The position numbers were made by a program, and so were the translations under genes. Positions 46,958 to 56,091 of a DNA stretch of 64,000 nucleotides are shown one piece after another. The stretch spans positions 26,129 through 90,128 of the forward strand of contig JABCRI010001355.1 of the NCBI GenBank assembly GCA_015143295.1, read 5' to 3'. Every line of letters starts with the position of its first letter. Position 1 is the first letter of the stretch. The DNA is from Tetracentron sinense. Taxonomy: Eukaryota > Streptophyta > Magnoliopsida > Trochodendrales > Trochodendraceae. The notes beneath the pieces are model-generated. The model searched no databases. It was not told where the DNA came from and saw only the letters and a list, made by a program, of their open reading frames with translations.

Positions 46958-47152
46958 GATTACCTCTGGTGCACGCCTAAGGCTCAGCTTCCGGCGTCCA
47001 TTCAACATGCGGCATGTGGTGGTAAAATAGGGGAGAATTCATTTCATTTTCTCCCCTGTTTTTTGACTTCTCCCCAGTTGATCTCTCTCCCCTTTTTATC
47101 ACCACATGTCCCTGAAGAATGGGTCAGCCTCGGGCATGCGCCAGAGGTAATC
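46958..47152. mobile_element. Palindromic MITE, 195 bp
   Basis: The termini GATTACCTCTGG and CCAGAGGTAATC are inverted. The inner arms (CATGTGGTGGTAAAATAGGGG and its complement at 47083-47107) also pair, so almost the whole element is a foldback. The target-site duplication is unclear. It lies within a chance ORF. Confidence 0.7.
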
Positions 47153-47486
47153 TCTGATGCCTGTAACTTGAGTACTAATATCTTTCTAAGAAAGAATAGG
47201 AAATACAGTCCCATTAAAAAAAACCAAAAAATAAAAATAGAAATAAAAAAGATTCACATACAAATTTACGTGGTTCCACAAGGTGCCTATGTCAATGACT
47301 AATGAGAGATCCTAGATCCTATTACTACTTTTCAGTGAAAATGGATTACAATTCTCTTTGCTTTCATTCTCTCTACTTTCAGTGTAATGAATAAAATATA
47401 ATAACAGCATACATATATATACACATAACAATGACGTAAAATTACAAAATTACCATTATTTAACCCTCTTAAATTATGAAATTGCC
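47153..47486. other. AT-rich intergenic sequence
   Basis: It includes a stretch with TTTACGTGGTTCCACAAGGTG (47265-47290), a phrase common in plant LTR-retrotransposon remnants. Nothing further was recognised. Confidence 0.3.
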
Positions 47487-47495
47487 ATTGCAAAG

Positions 47496-48242
47496 CGGGG
47501 TGTAAATGAGCTGAATTGAGCCGAGCTCAATGCTATTCAAGCTTAGCTCATGACATATATATGCTAGCTGGAGCTTGGCTCAAGCTTGCTTCGAGCTCTT
47601 GAGCGCTAGCTGGAGCTCGTCTATAAATAATTGAGCTCAAGTCGGCTTGCGAGCTTCCCTATTATTTTAGGTCCTTTACCCTTAATACTAGCCGGATAAA
47701 CTCATTGCAAAAACAACTATGATTCTTTTGCCCAATGAGACTGGCAACATGTAAGAAAAAACAGCGTTTGACGTCTCCATAACAATTAATTACTTAACTG
47801 CAAAAACACCTTTTAACATATAAAAAAAAAAAAAACACATCAACTAAAGTCTCGTCAAGAGAGATTTCTATTGCTTTAATTTAACCTATAATGAAATAGA
47901 GATGAATAATTGTTTTTAAAGGGGGTGAGCTCGATTTGTATTTCTTTATATGTTGGGATTTCTAAAACAGGAAATATGAGGGAGAATTCTACAATGGCCA
48001 GTGTTACCTTATTAACAAATTCCTATTTATGTTTATTAAATATAAATTAATATTATTAGACAGTATCATAGGTAATATAATAAAATTAATCGAACCGAGC
48101 TGAAGAACTTGTTGCTTGTTTTTCCTTGATTAACAAACGAGCTGAGTCATTTAGCTCGGTTTGGCCTGACGAGCTCAAATACCCAACTCAAGCTCGGCTT
48201 GTTTCGTGTTGAAACGAGCTGGCTCGGCTCGTCGACAACCCT
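47496..48242. mobile_element. MULE-like MITE with GAGCTCGGCTC termini, 9-bp TSD
   Basis: Flanked by ATTGCAAAG (47487-47495) and ATTGTAAAG (48243-48251), a 9-bp duplication with one change. The ends GGGGTGTAAATGAGC and GCTCGTCGACAACCCT are related inverted repeats rich in GAGC/GCTC. 747 bp, non-coding, AT-rich centre. Confidence 0.6.
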
Positions 48243-48251
48243 ATTGTAAAG

Positions 48252-48839
48252 TCTGAGTAATAATAGTCCTTCATCCAGTATACAACAGCAATCATAACAG
48301 CCATGTTTTGTGGTGGGTATAGGATTCCAAATTCAGAGTATCTTGAGGAGCATAGCATGACTGACCATAAGAAGGCACAATATAAGGAAAGATGGTAAGC
48401 AAGCAGAAGGGCTCCCACAAAGATCTCCTTAGTTCAAGGATTGGCATACAAATCCAGAGTACCCCTCTATTGCATTCTCTACCGACAGTCAGAGAAAATC
48501 ATGATGAAGAATACAGAACAATTCCACCATAACTTTGAATGATGGAGCAGGCACTAACGATGGTCCAAAATATCTCTTCAAGGGTTTAGTACTTCTAAGT
48601 TCAGTAATGGAAGAAAAGGTCTCTCTCTCTATAGCTATAGCTGATGAACTGATTCTTGGATGATCCTATAATGAGCTGAATCTCTTGTAGAAGCCTTCCA
48701 CGTATAATCCAGTATAGCGGGACAGCCATTTTGGAATAGAGCAATGCTAAGCATGCATACTCCCTACTCTCACACTTCTAGATAATTTATGGCGCTCACA
48801 AAACCATTTTTGTTTTATGGAAAATTATCACCTCCTTAG
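48252..48839. other. Intergenic sequence without recognised features
   Basis: Only chance ORFs (for example 48188-48418) were seen. Confidence 0.4.
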
Positions 48840-48848
48840 ACCGAGGAC

Positions 48849-49343
48849 TAAGGGTGTTATCGAGCCAAGCTGAATAGTGGGATGCTCAAGCTTGTTTATT
48901 GAGTAAACGAGCTTGGAAATCAAGCTTGAGCTTGGCTTGTTTATTAAATAAACAAGCTCGAGTTTTAACACACGCTCGATCAATAGATAATTATTAGGTT
49001 TAAATTTTACTTTATTATCCTCGTATTTGTAAAAACGTTTCAGTGTTACTTAAAATTTTAGGAAAAATTTATAATTGTATAATAGATATTCTTATTATGT
49101 AAAATACATTATATATTATTAATCTTTACTAGTATATAATAAATATACTTAATTTTTGAAGTTAAATAAAATTAGGATATTTAGATATTTTAATAGGTTA
49201 ATTATACATATAATCGAGCCAAACTTTTAACGAGTTGAGTAGGGGTGTGTGAGTTTGAAAATTAAGCTTGAGCTTGACTTGTTTACTAAATAAATAAACG
49301 AGCTTGAGCTGTTCGCGAGCACCTTTGTTTGATAACCACCTCT
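48849..49343. mobile_element. MULE-like MITE, perfect 9-bp TSD ACCGAGGAC
   Basis: ACCGAGGAC occurs at 48840-48848 and 49344-49352. The termini TAAGGGTGTTATCGAGC and GTTTGATAACCACCTCT are inverted repeats. Internal GAGCTTGAGCTTG blocks resemble those of the MITE at 47496. Confidence 0.75.
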
Positions 49344-49352
49344 ACCGAGGAC

Positions 49353-49794
49353 GTGATTTACCGTCATGGCTCCTTTTTTATGTCATATGTCATCTTTAAC
49401 TATAGCTGAAATTTATTAACCCTTAGGATTAAAATATGTAACCTTGGTTTTTTTTAAAAATATTAACCACAAGGTCGGGAGTTAAAACTTGTTAACCATC
49501 GTTCAAACTTCAAAGGGGCTTTGTGAGGGGGAAGAGGAATAGTCCTTTCCTTGGCCGAGAAAGGCCTATTGCTCTTGTTTTATTATCTAAATAACGGAGT
49601 GTACGGATTTTGAGAGTATGCTTAACATTCCTATCATAGTAACGCCAAAATTGCGCCTATAACAAATCCTGTAGATCCGTACTGACCTATAGTAACAGCC
49701 ACTACCAAATAGATCAATTATTAGTGTTTTAATCTCTTTTAAATCTCTACCACCAATACAGCCATTATGTATATCCTCCTATCTAATAATCTTT
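49353..49794. other. Intergenic sequence without recognised features
   Basis: AT-rich, with no coding potential seen. Confidence 0.4.
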
Positions 49795-50207
49795 TCTTTA
49801 TTATTATAATGCGAGCGTTGATGATTTTTACGAAATTTCCAAACTACCCTTATATAAAAACAAAACGTTGATTTAATGTTTTATTTTAATTCCCAAACCA
49901 TCCCTTGCCTTTGATTTAATATTTTACTTTAATTCCCAAACTAACCCTTGCTCATCTATCTATTTAGAATCACAGCCATTTGTGATTGAACTCGGGGAGA
50001 GTTCAATCACACCCGTGGGTTAACATGTGTCCCTTTTAACTCCAATTAACTATGGTTAACTCTTTCCCCTCACTCTCACGTGCATCGTACGTGCCACTAG
50101 CGAGTTCAATTGCACCTGCAGGTTAACACGTGTCCCTTTTAACTCTTATTAATTATGGTTAACTCATTCCCCTCGCTCTCACGTGCATCGCACGTGTCAC
50201 CCGCTGG
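49795..50207 (+). mobile_element. Non-autonomous Helitron, copy B
   Basis: Starts TCTTTATTATTATAATGCG and ends with the hairpin ACGTGC-ATC-GCACGT and CCGCTGG (a CTRR end), followed by T. It has two copies of the terminal region (about 49970-50102 and 50103-50207), as copy A does. Confidence 0.75.
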
Positions 50208-50357
50208 TCTCTATAATGCAAATGAAGGAGTGAAAAAGATAAAAAGCAAAAGGCTTGCATAATTTCCCATTGGATCCCACATGAAAGACCCAGCAAAGGA
50301 CTTTTTAAAAAAGATTATGGACGAATTAGCTTCTAACTTATACATTCATTATGTGCA

Positions 50358-50685
50358 TGTAGGTGTATCAACGGGCGGCTCAGGCCCGCCGTCCTGATTA
50401 AGCCCAATTAATAAATGAGCCAGGTTAGCCAGTTTATTACACAGGCCGGGCTCTTGCCAAGCCTGCCTAAGAAATCAAGGGGGTAACAATGCTTGAGTTT
50501 TTTTTTTAATAAACAGGCCTTGTATGGCCAAGCCAATCAGACCAAGCCCAATTAAAATTATAATGTTATGAATCCAGGCCTAAGACTCCAACTCCAAACA
50601 AGCCCAACTATGTAATCAGGTGGAGCCGGGTCAGGCCTAAACTGGGTTGAGTTGAGGGCTAGCCCAGCCCATTGACACCCCTACA
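50358..50685. mobile_element. MITE with TGTAGGTGTATCAACGGGC-type termini
   Basis: The left end TGTAGGTGTATCAACGGGC and the right end GCCCATTGACACCCCTACA are inverted repeats with a few changes. The interior is rich in GGCC/GCCC words. No clear target duplication. Confidence 0.55.
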
Positions 50686-51394
50686 TATATGGCTCTATAT
50701 AACCTCAATAATGTAAGTACCCAAATTCGTACCCTCATTGGACCCCCACATTAAAAAAGACCCAGTCCCCTCAGAGCTCCTTGGATCATAGACATTTTTT
50801 TAAGATCCTATTTGAATCCATTAAATATTAAAACTCAAATCAAATGGTCCATATAATCCTATTTTGAACAGGAAACAAACTCAATCAAGTAGCCAATTTA
50901 TCGTCACTAATATTTAAATGGTTTTTTGAAGCCAAAAAAAAAACTAGAAATATTTTTTAAAATGTCAATAAAATAATTTACTTGATAATTTCTTGAATAT
51001 AAACTACGACATGACCTGATAATTTCTTGAATGAAAAACATAACAAATTTTGAATCCGCGATGAAGAAGGAAGATAATAGAAATAGTTAGGGAGTAAACT
51101 ATGACTTGTTTATAGGGATAAAAGAACTAGGGGTGTTATTATCCATATTGTTGGCCCAAAGGCCGGGCTCAATTCCTTAGGCACATATGAAGATGGGCCA
51201 GACTAGGCCTTGGCTCCTTAAAGTTCAGTCGGCCTGACACATTTACTTATATATATAATATATATAGTGTGAACACTGTTATGGATACTTATGTTAGATA
51301 ATATTAACTATAACATATGGTTTATGTTATATATATAACACTTACATATATAAGTGTGCACACTGGACATTGTTATGTTTTATATATATATATA
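50686..51394. other. Intergenic sequence with a partial MITE end
   Basis: 51128-51250 (GGGGTGTTATTATCC... GGCCGGGCTC... GGCCTGACAC) resembles one end and the interior of the MITE at 50358. (TA)n runs are at 51245-51270 and 51381-51394. Confidence 0.4.
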
Positions 51395-51681
51395 TCTTTA
51401 CTATTATAATGCGAGAGGCAGGTGTAGCTTGATTTTTCTAAAATTCCTAAACTACCTTTATATAAAAAAAAATTTTGATTTAATGTTTTACTTTAATTCT
51501 CAAACTACCCTTGCTCATCTATCTATTTAAAAATAGAATCTCAGTCCATCGCGATTGAATTCGGGAGAGTTTCCCAAGTTCAATAGCACCTGCGGGTTAA
51601 CACGTGTCCCTTTTAACTCCTATTAACTGTGGTTAACTCCTTCCCTCCTCTTTCACATGCATCGCACGTGCCACCCACTAG
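51395..51681 (+). mobile_element. Non-autonomous Helitron, copy C
   Basis: Starts TCTTTACTATTATAATGCG after an A and ends CATGCATCGCACGTGCCACCC then ACTAG before a T, in a (TA)n context. It has a single copy of the terminal region, so it is shorter (287 bp) than copies A and B. Confidence 0.8.
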
Positions 51682-52923
51682 TATATATATATATAAAAGA
51701 CTTTTATGCAATATAATATATTTATTGAGTAGAGATTGGCTGATTGGAGTCTGACTCGATTCAGCCCTATAATTAATAAAGCCTAGCACGACCCGACTTA
51801 AAAAGGATAGAGCTTGGACCTATATTTATCAAGACCATTTAGAATCGTGCCTGAAAAATCAATTCGGTGAATCTCAAATCCGGTGTTTGAGTTGAGAATC
51901 TCACAAGTTCAATGGGATGGTTAGGTTTCCCTAACTGCCTATCAACCCTTTTTAATTATTTTAAATTAAATTATTTAGTTAAGGGATGATAAAATTTAAG
52001 TGCAGAATAAGGAAAACCAAGCAAACGACAATACAAGGATTTTTACGTGGAAACCCTTCTGGAAAAAACCACGGGACCTAGTCCAGCCATGAGAATCCAC
52101 TAAGACAAAGTAAACAAAAACTTACAAGACTCGAACTTGACTCCTTCGGACTCGACACCACGATCCTTCAGTTCTTAGTCCTCCACGCCTCGAAAAGTCA
52201 CCACGTACTCTCAAGTCTCATGATCAACCACAGCTGCTTATACTTCTTTTTGTGTCTCTAAAACAGTCCACGATCTTCCGATCGATCTCCGTCAATGACG
52301 GCTTCGGAATCCACCGACCAAATCACTCTACCACAATCCTTCTTAGATCGATCTCATTCGGAAAGGCTCTGGGATACTCCGGCCAAGGTGTTCTATCTAG
52401 AACGGGTTGATGGTTTGATAAGAATCATCACCTAGATGGACTCCTTCAATGGACAAGTCCAAACAAGCAAAAGTGGAACTTTTGGCTTATAAACTCTAGG
52501 TTTTGTATACTAATAAAAGGGGAGGAGAGCACCAATTTTCATAGGTTTTATAATCTCTGGAGGAACTTCAACACCCTCTCCATACACTCCCTAAGTTGTA
52601 CTCCACGAAGTGGAAGGGTTCTATATATAAAGGGAATCAAAAACGGTGTTTAGAAGTTGCTAAAATAGGTTAAAAATCAAATAAGGAACCAAAGAATCGT
52701 TTTAGCAAAACTGTAGCACCCCAGACTTTTTCATCTTTAATGAATACCACCTTCGTAGCTAATTGGCCGTTTTTATAGTCTAATTAATAAATAAGGAAGA
52801 AATCGGAAATTCCGAAACGTCAGAAATGTGCGTTTTCGAAAGACGAACCCAACGCAAGTTGAATCGTCGAAATCCGACGAGCGAGTCAAAAGATATGGTC
52901 AAAACAGTCCAGACATACAGAGA

Positions 52924-53109
52924 ACCGATCGCTCGGTCCAGTCAGCGATCGATCGGTCCATAACCGATCGATCGGTAGCTATCGCGCGGTCAGAAATTTT
53001 GTATGGGGAAATTTTCCAGAGAGTGAGTTTTTGACCGGTCGATCGGTCATAAACACCGATCGCTCGGTAGGCAACCGATCGATCGATCATAACCACCGAT
53101 CGCTCGGTC
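52924..53109. repeat. CGATCG palindrome cluster, second Tekay 5' LTR
   Basis: About seven ACCGATCG(A/C)TCGGT-type units; the same at 59744-59929. One unit differs between the two LTRs (GATCGATCAT versus GATCGGTCAT). Confidence 0.85.
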
Positions 53110-54063
53110 TTCGCGTTTTTGCAGAAATTTCAGTAAGGGCGTTTTTGTCTTTTGGGTGTTAAACCCTTACCCATAAGGGTTTGCTCGACCCTTTGAGGCC
53201 TCACTTACAACATTTGAGAGATTTGGGAGATAAGAGAGAAGAGAAAAGGGTTTCCTAAACCTAGGTTGCTTTTGAAGAAGAAATCAAAGGGGTGAAGACC
53301 CTAGATCGTCCCCAAGCACGTTTTCTTCACGATTTCAACTCAAGCTCGTGTGGAGGTGCATTCTCCAAGCTAGGGCAGCACTCACTCACGTTTTGAAAGA
53401 GGTTTCTTACCCCAACTCAAGTTCCCTTCAAGCAAAGGCTTCCTCCTTCCAAATAGAGCTTCTATTTCAAGGTTTCTTCAAGATCAAACCTTGATCTAAG
53501 GTTAGTACACCCTACTAACTTACCCTAGCAATAAATCTAGGTTTTCCTTATGAAATGTGATTTATGCTATTATGTTTGCCTCCCATATGAAATGTATCAT
53601 CTCCAATGAACCTAAATAAGATAAGAAAAAGGTATGGATGTGTGTGGGTGTTGATGTGGCGATTGGATGCCGAGGTGTATGTTGGGTGATGTTTGTGATG
53701 GAAATGGTGGATGGGTACTTTACCAATAATGAACATACCTTGATTTTGGATGGAAAGTAGGCACTAAAAAGAAGAAGATGAACCATTAAGGAACCTTGCA
53801 TGCTATGTGTTTGACAAAATGCCTAAACTAGGAATAAATGACATAAATGAAGAAAATGAAAGTAGACCTTATGCATGTGTTCTTATGAAGGATGAACTAT
53901 TCAAATGTCACGTAGATTACTCAAATTCCTATATGGTTATACTGTGGATTGAATTGCTATACACTACTCTTCATGTCACATTGTCATCATGATATTACAA
54001 GTGTTACACACACCACACATGCATGCATGAAACCGGGTTTTTTCCAAGATTGTATTTGTATAT

Positions 54064-54339
54064 GAAATGAATCAAGAACATGACAAGGAGGTTGGTAGCC
54101 CCAGGAAGGGTGCTAGCCTCTGGCTCACAAGTGAAATGAATCAAGAACATGACAAGGAGGTTGGTAGCCCAAGGAAGGGTGCTAGCCTCTGGCTCACAAG
54201 AGAAATGGAACAAGAACATGACAAGGAGGTTGGTAGCCCAAGGAAGGGTGCTAGCCTCTGGCTCACAAGTGAAATGAATCAAGAACATGACAAGGAGGTT
54301 GGTAGCCCAAGGAAGGGTGCTAGCCTCTGGCTCACAAGT
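54064..54339. repeat. 69-bp minisatellite with hairpin units, 5' LTR
   Basis: Four units start at 54064, 54133 and so on. Each has GAGGTTGGTAGCCC and GGGTGCTAGCCTC, which can pair over 13 bp with G-U pairs and one bulge. Because 69 is a multiple of 3 it creates long chance ORFs on both strands. The 3' LTR copy is at 60885-61160. Confidence 0.85.
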
Positions 54340-54595
54340 ATACAAGTCAAGAACAAATCAAGACATGAAATACAAGACAAGACACGATACACATACATGA
54401 TTTGACCGAGACACGAAAAGGGTTTCTGAGACATGAGTTTTACCGAGGTTTTTGCATTCATACACGCATGTCAAGATATGGCTATGTATCTTATGCTTTC
54501 ACTATTGCTTTAAATTAATATCTTGTATTGCTCACTGTTGTTATGCTTTCGCTATTGTTATGGTTAGCTAGTAGTTTGTACTCGCTGAGTATTCC

Positions 54596-54754
54596 ATGCT
54601 CAGCCGTACTTTTATGTCGGCAGGTACTGTGGATGTCCTCGACCCCGAGCCTTGGGTCGAGGAGGAGTATGTAGAGGAGAGGGAGCCACCTATCCCATGG
54701 CAGTCTCAGGAGGATGGGGACTTGGATGTGTGGCCATACCTTGACTACTGTTGA
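54596..54754 (+). CDS. Conserved LTR small ORF, long form (46 or 52 codons)
   Basis: The ATG at 54614 corresponds to that at 17012 (MSAGTVDVLDPEPWVEEEYVEE). Here the hairpin ATG at 54596 is in frame and would add six residues (MLSRTF). The core WVEEEYVEE is kept, but the C-terminal part differs (PWQSQEDGDLDVWPYLDYC) and ends at TGA 54754. The peptide remains acidic. The family-specific tail is what would be expected of a fast-evolving small protein. Confidence 0.5.
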   Translation: MLSRTFMSAGTVDVLDPEPWVEEEYVEEREPPIPWQSQEDGDLDVWPYLDYC

Positions 54755-55038
54755 GAGGAGAGGGTTAGAGAGTTCCTTTTTGTATTTTGATAGGTGGGCA
54801 TGTCCACCTTTACTTTGATTGTATTTGGTATATGTTAACTTGGAATACTATTTGGAGTTATAGAAGAAAAGAAAAAGTTGGCTTATGCTTCCGCACTTAT
54901 GTTTAGTTTCCGCGCTCTGATTTTCATTGAATTATATTATGTTTAGCCTCTTGCATTACAGGATGGTTTGACAGGTACACGTAGTCACCTCTAAAGTATC
55001 CCTTAACTCCTAGGGGGTATTTTGGGGCGTGACAGAAG

Positions 55039-55050
55039 TGGTATCAGAGC
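55039..55050 (+). other. Primer binding site (tRNA-iMet), second Tekay element
   Basis: TGGTATCAGAGC, four bases after the 5' LTR. Confidence 0.95.
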
Positions 55051-55101
55051 CCTAGGTATTAGAGTCCCTAGGGTCACTTAGATGATTAAACAAGGTATTA
55101 G

Positions 55102-55974
55102 AATCACCTTAGAGAGTTGACCCGACAAGGCCAAGAATGGACATGGGGAGAATTCTTGGACGTTTTCTACAAGAAATACTTTCCGGTTGGGATGAAAGAA
55201 AAGAAAGAAATTGAATTTATTACCTTGGAGCAAGGTAATATGTCTGTAGCGGCTTACGAAGCCAAGTTCTCAGAGCTATCTCGATTTGCTCCACACATGA
55301 TAGCTACCGAGGCTATGAAGGCCCGGAAATTCGAGAGGGGGTTGAAGGCCTACCTCAAGGATCGTGTCTCAATGTTCCGACATGAGACATATTCAGAAGT
55401 TGTGGACAAGGCATTGTTGGCCGAGTCGAATTCCGAAGAGTTCTTTAAGAGAAGAGGAATAGAGAAGGGACAGTCTAGTAGTTCAGGGGAGAAGAGAGCT
55501 AGGACTATGTCTTATCAGTTCGCAGGGCCGGCTCAGTCACAGAGGATGTACTCGGCACCACAGGCTCTCCGCCCTTTGGCTCCACCGGCCTTTCGCCCGG
55601 CTACCTCGTATGCTCCTCGCCCCGCAATGACTCAGGCTACGGGTTATACTCCTCCCACTTATTCACATGATGTCTGCACCCTTTGTGGAAGGAGGCATCC
55701 AGCAGGGGAATGTCGGAAGGCTACAGGAGGCTGTTTTCATTGTGGCGACCAAGGCCACATGATTCGGGATTGTCCCCGACGTCTATTGCTAGCTCAGTCT
55801 TCGGGGAGCAGGCCCCCGATTAGGCAGACATCTCAGCCTAGCTCTTCTCAGGCTTCGAGGGCCTCACAGTCTACCCGGCCTCCTCGCCCAGCCACTCAGG
55901 GTCGAGTTTTTGCTCTATCGGAGAGAGACGCACGTGCATCCGACGATGTCGTGCAAGGTACACGAGAATTTTGA
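55102..55974 (+). pseudogene. gag: Gag of the second Tekay element, N-terminally deleted
   Basis: The frame is open from 55102; the first ATG in it is at 55192, within the gag core (GMKEKKEIEFITLEQGN). Compared with the element at 15081, about 665 bp between the primer site and this point are missing, which removes the start codon and about 135 residues. The C-terminal half is intact: CTLCGRRHPAGEC, zinc knuckle CFHCGDQGHMIRDC and a Ser/Pro-rich tail. The annotated end is a TGA inside the putative intron. Particle formation would need Gag from another element. Confidence 0.85.
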
Positions 55975-56091
55975 GTTTAAGTTGTATAAAATTTCTGTGG
56001 CTTGTTATGCGGTTAGTTATACTAAGGGTTACCTATGTATGATGCTTGTTACTATTTGAAATCTACTGATATTAGTTACTTAATCGCACAG
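55958..56091 (+). other. Putative gag-pol intron of the second Tekay element (134 bp)
   Basis: Donor GTGCAAG|GTACAC, acceptor ATCGCACAG|GCGC, branch-like CTTAAT 13 bases upstream of the acceptor. Its length differs from the 150-bp counterpart and the sequence between the sites has diverged, but both sites and the reading phase are the same. Confidence 0.7.

Larger units (their letters stand above)
52712..55034 (+). mobile_element. 5' LTR of the second Tekay element
   Basis: Starts TGTAGCACCCC and ends GGGGCGTGACA. The last 40 bases (CCTAGGGGGTATTTTGGGGCG...) match the ends of the non-autonomous LTRs better than those of the element at 15081. Confidence 0.95.

Noticed and set aside
46811..47302. 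163-codon ORF downstream of the PPR gene
   Set aside because: It runs through a MITE and AT-rich DNA, has no recognisable domain and no support as an exon.
54004..54405. 112-113-codon frames over the 69-bp repeat
   Set aside because: Again a multiple-of-three tandem repeat; no codon-position bias between units, and both strands are open equally.
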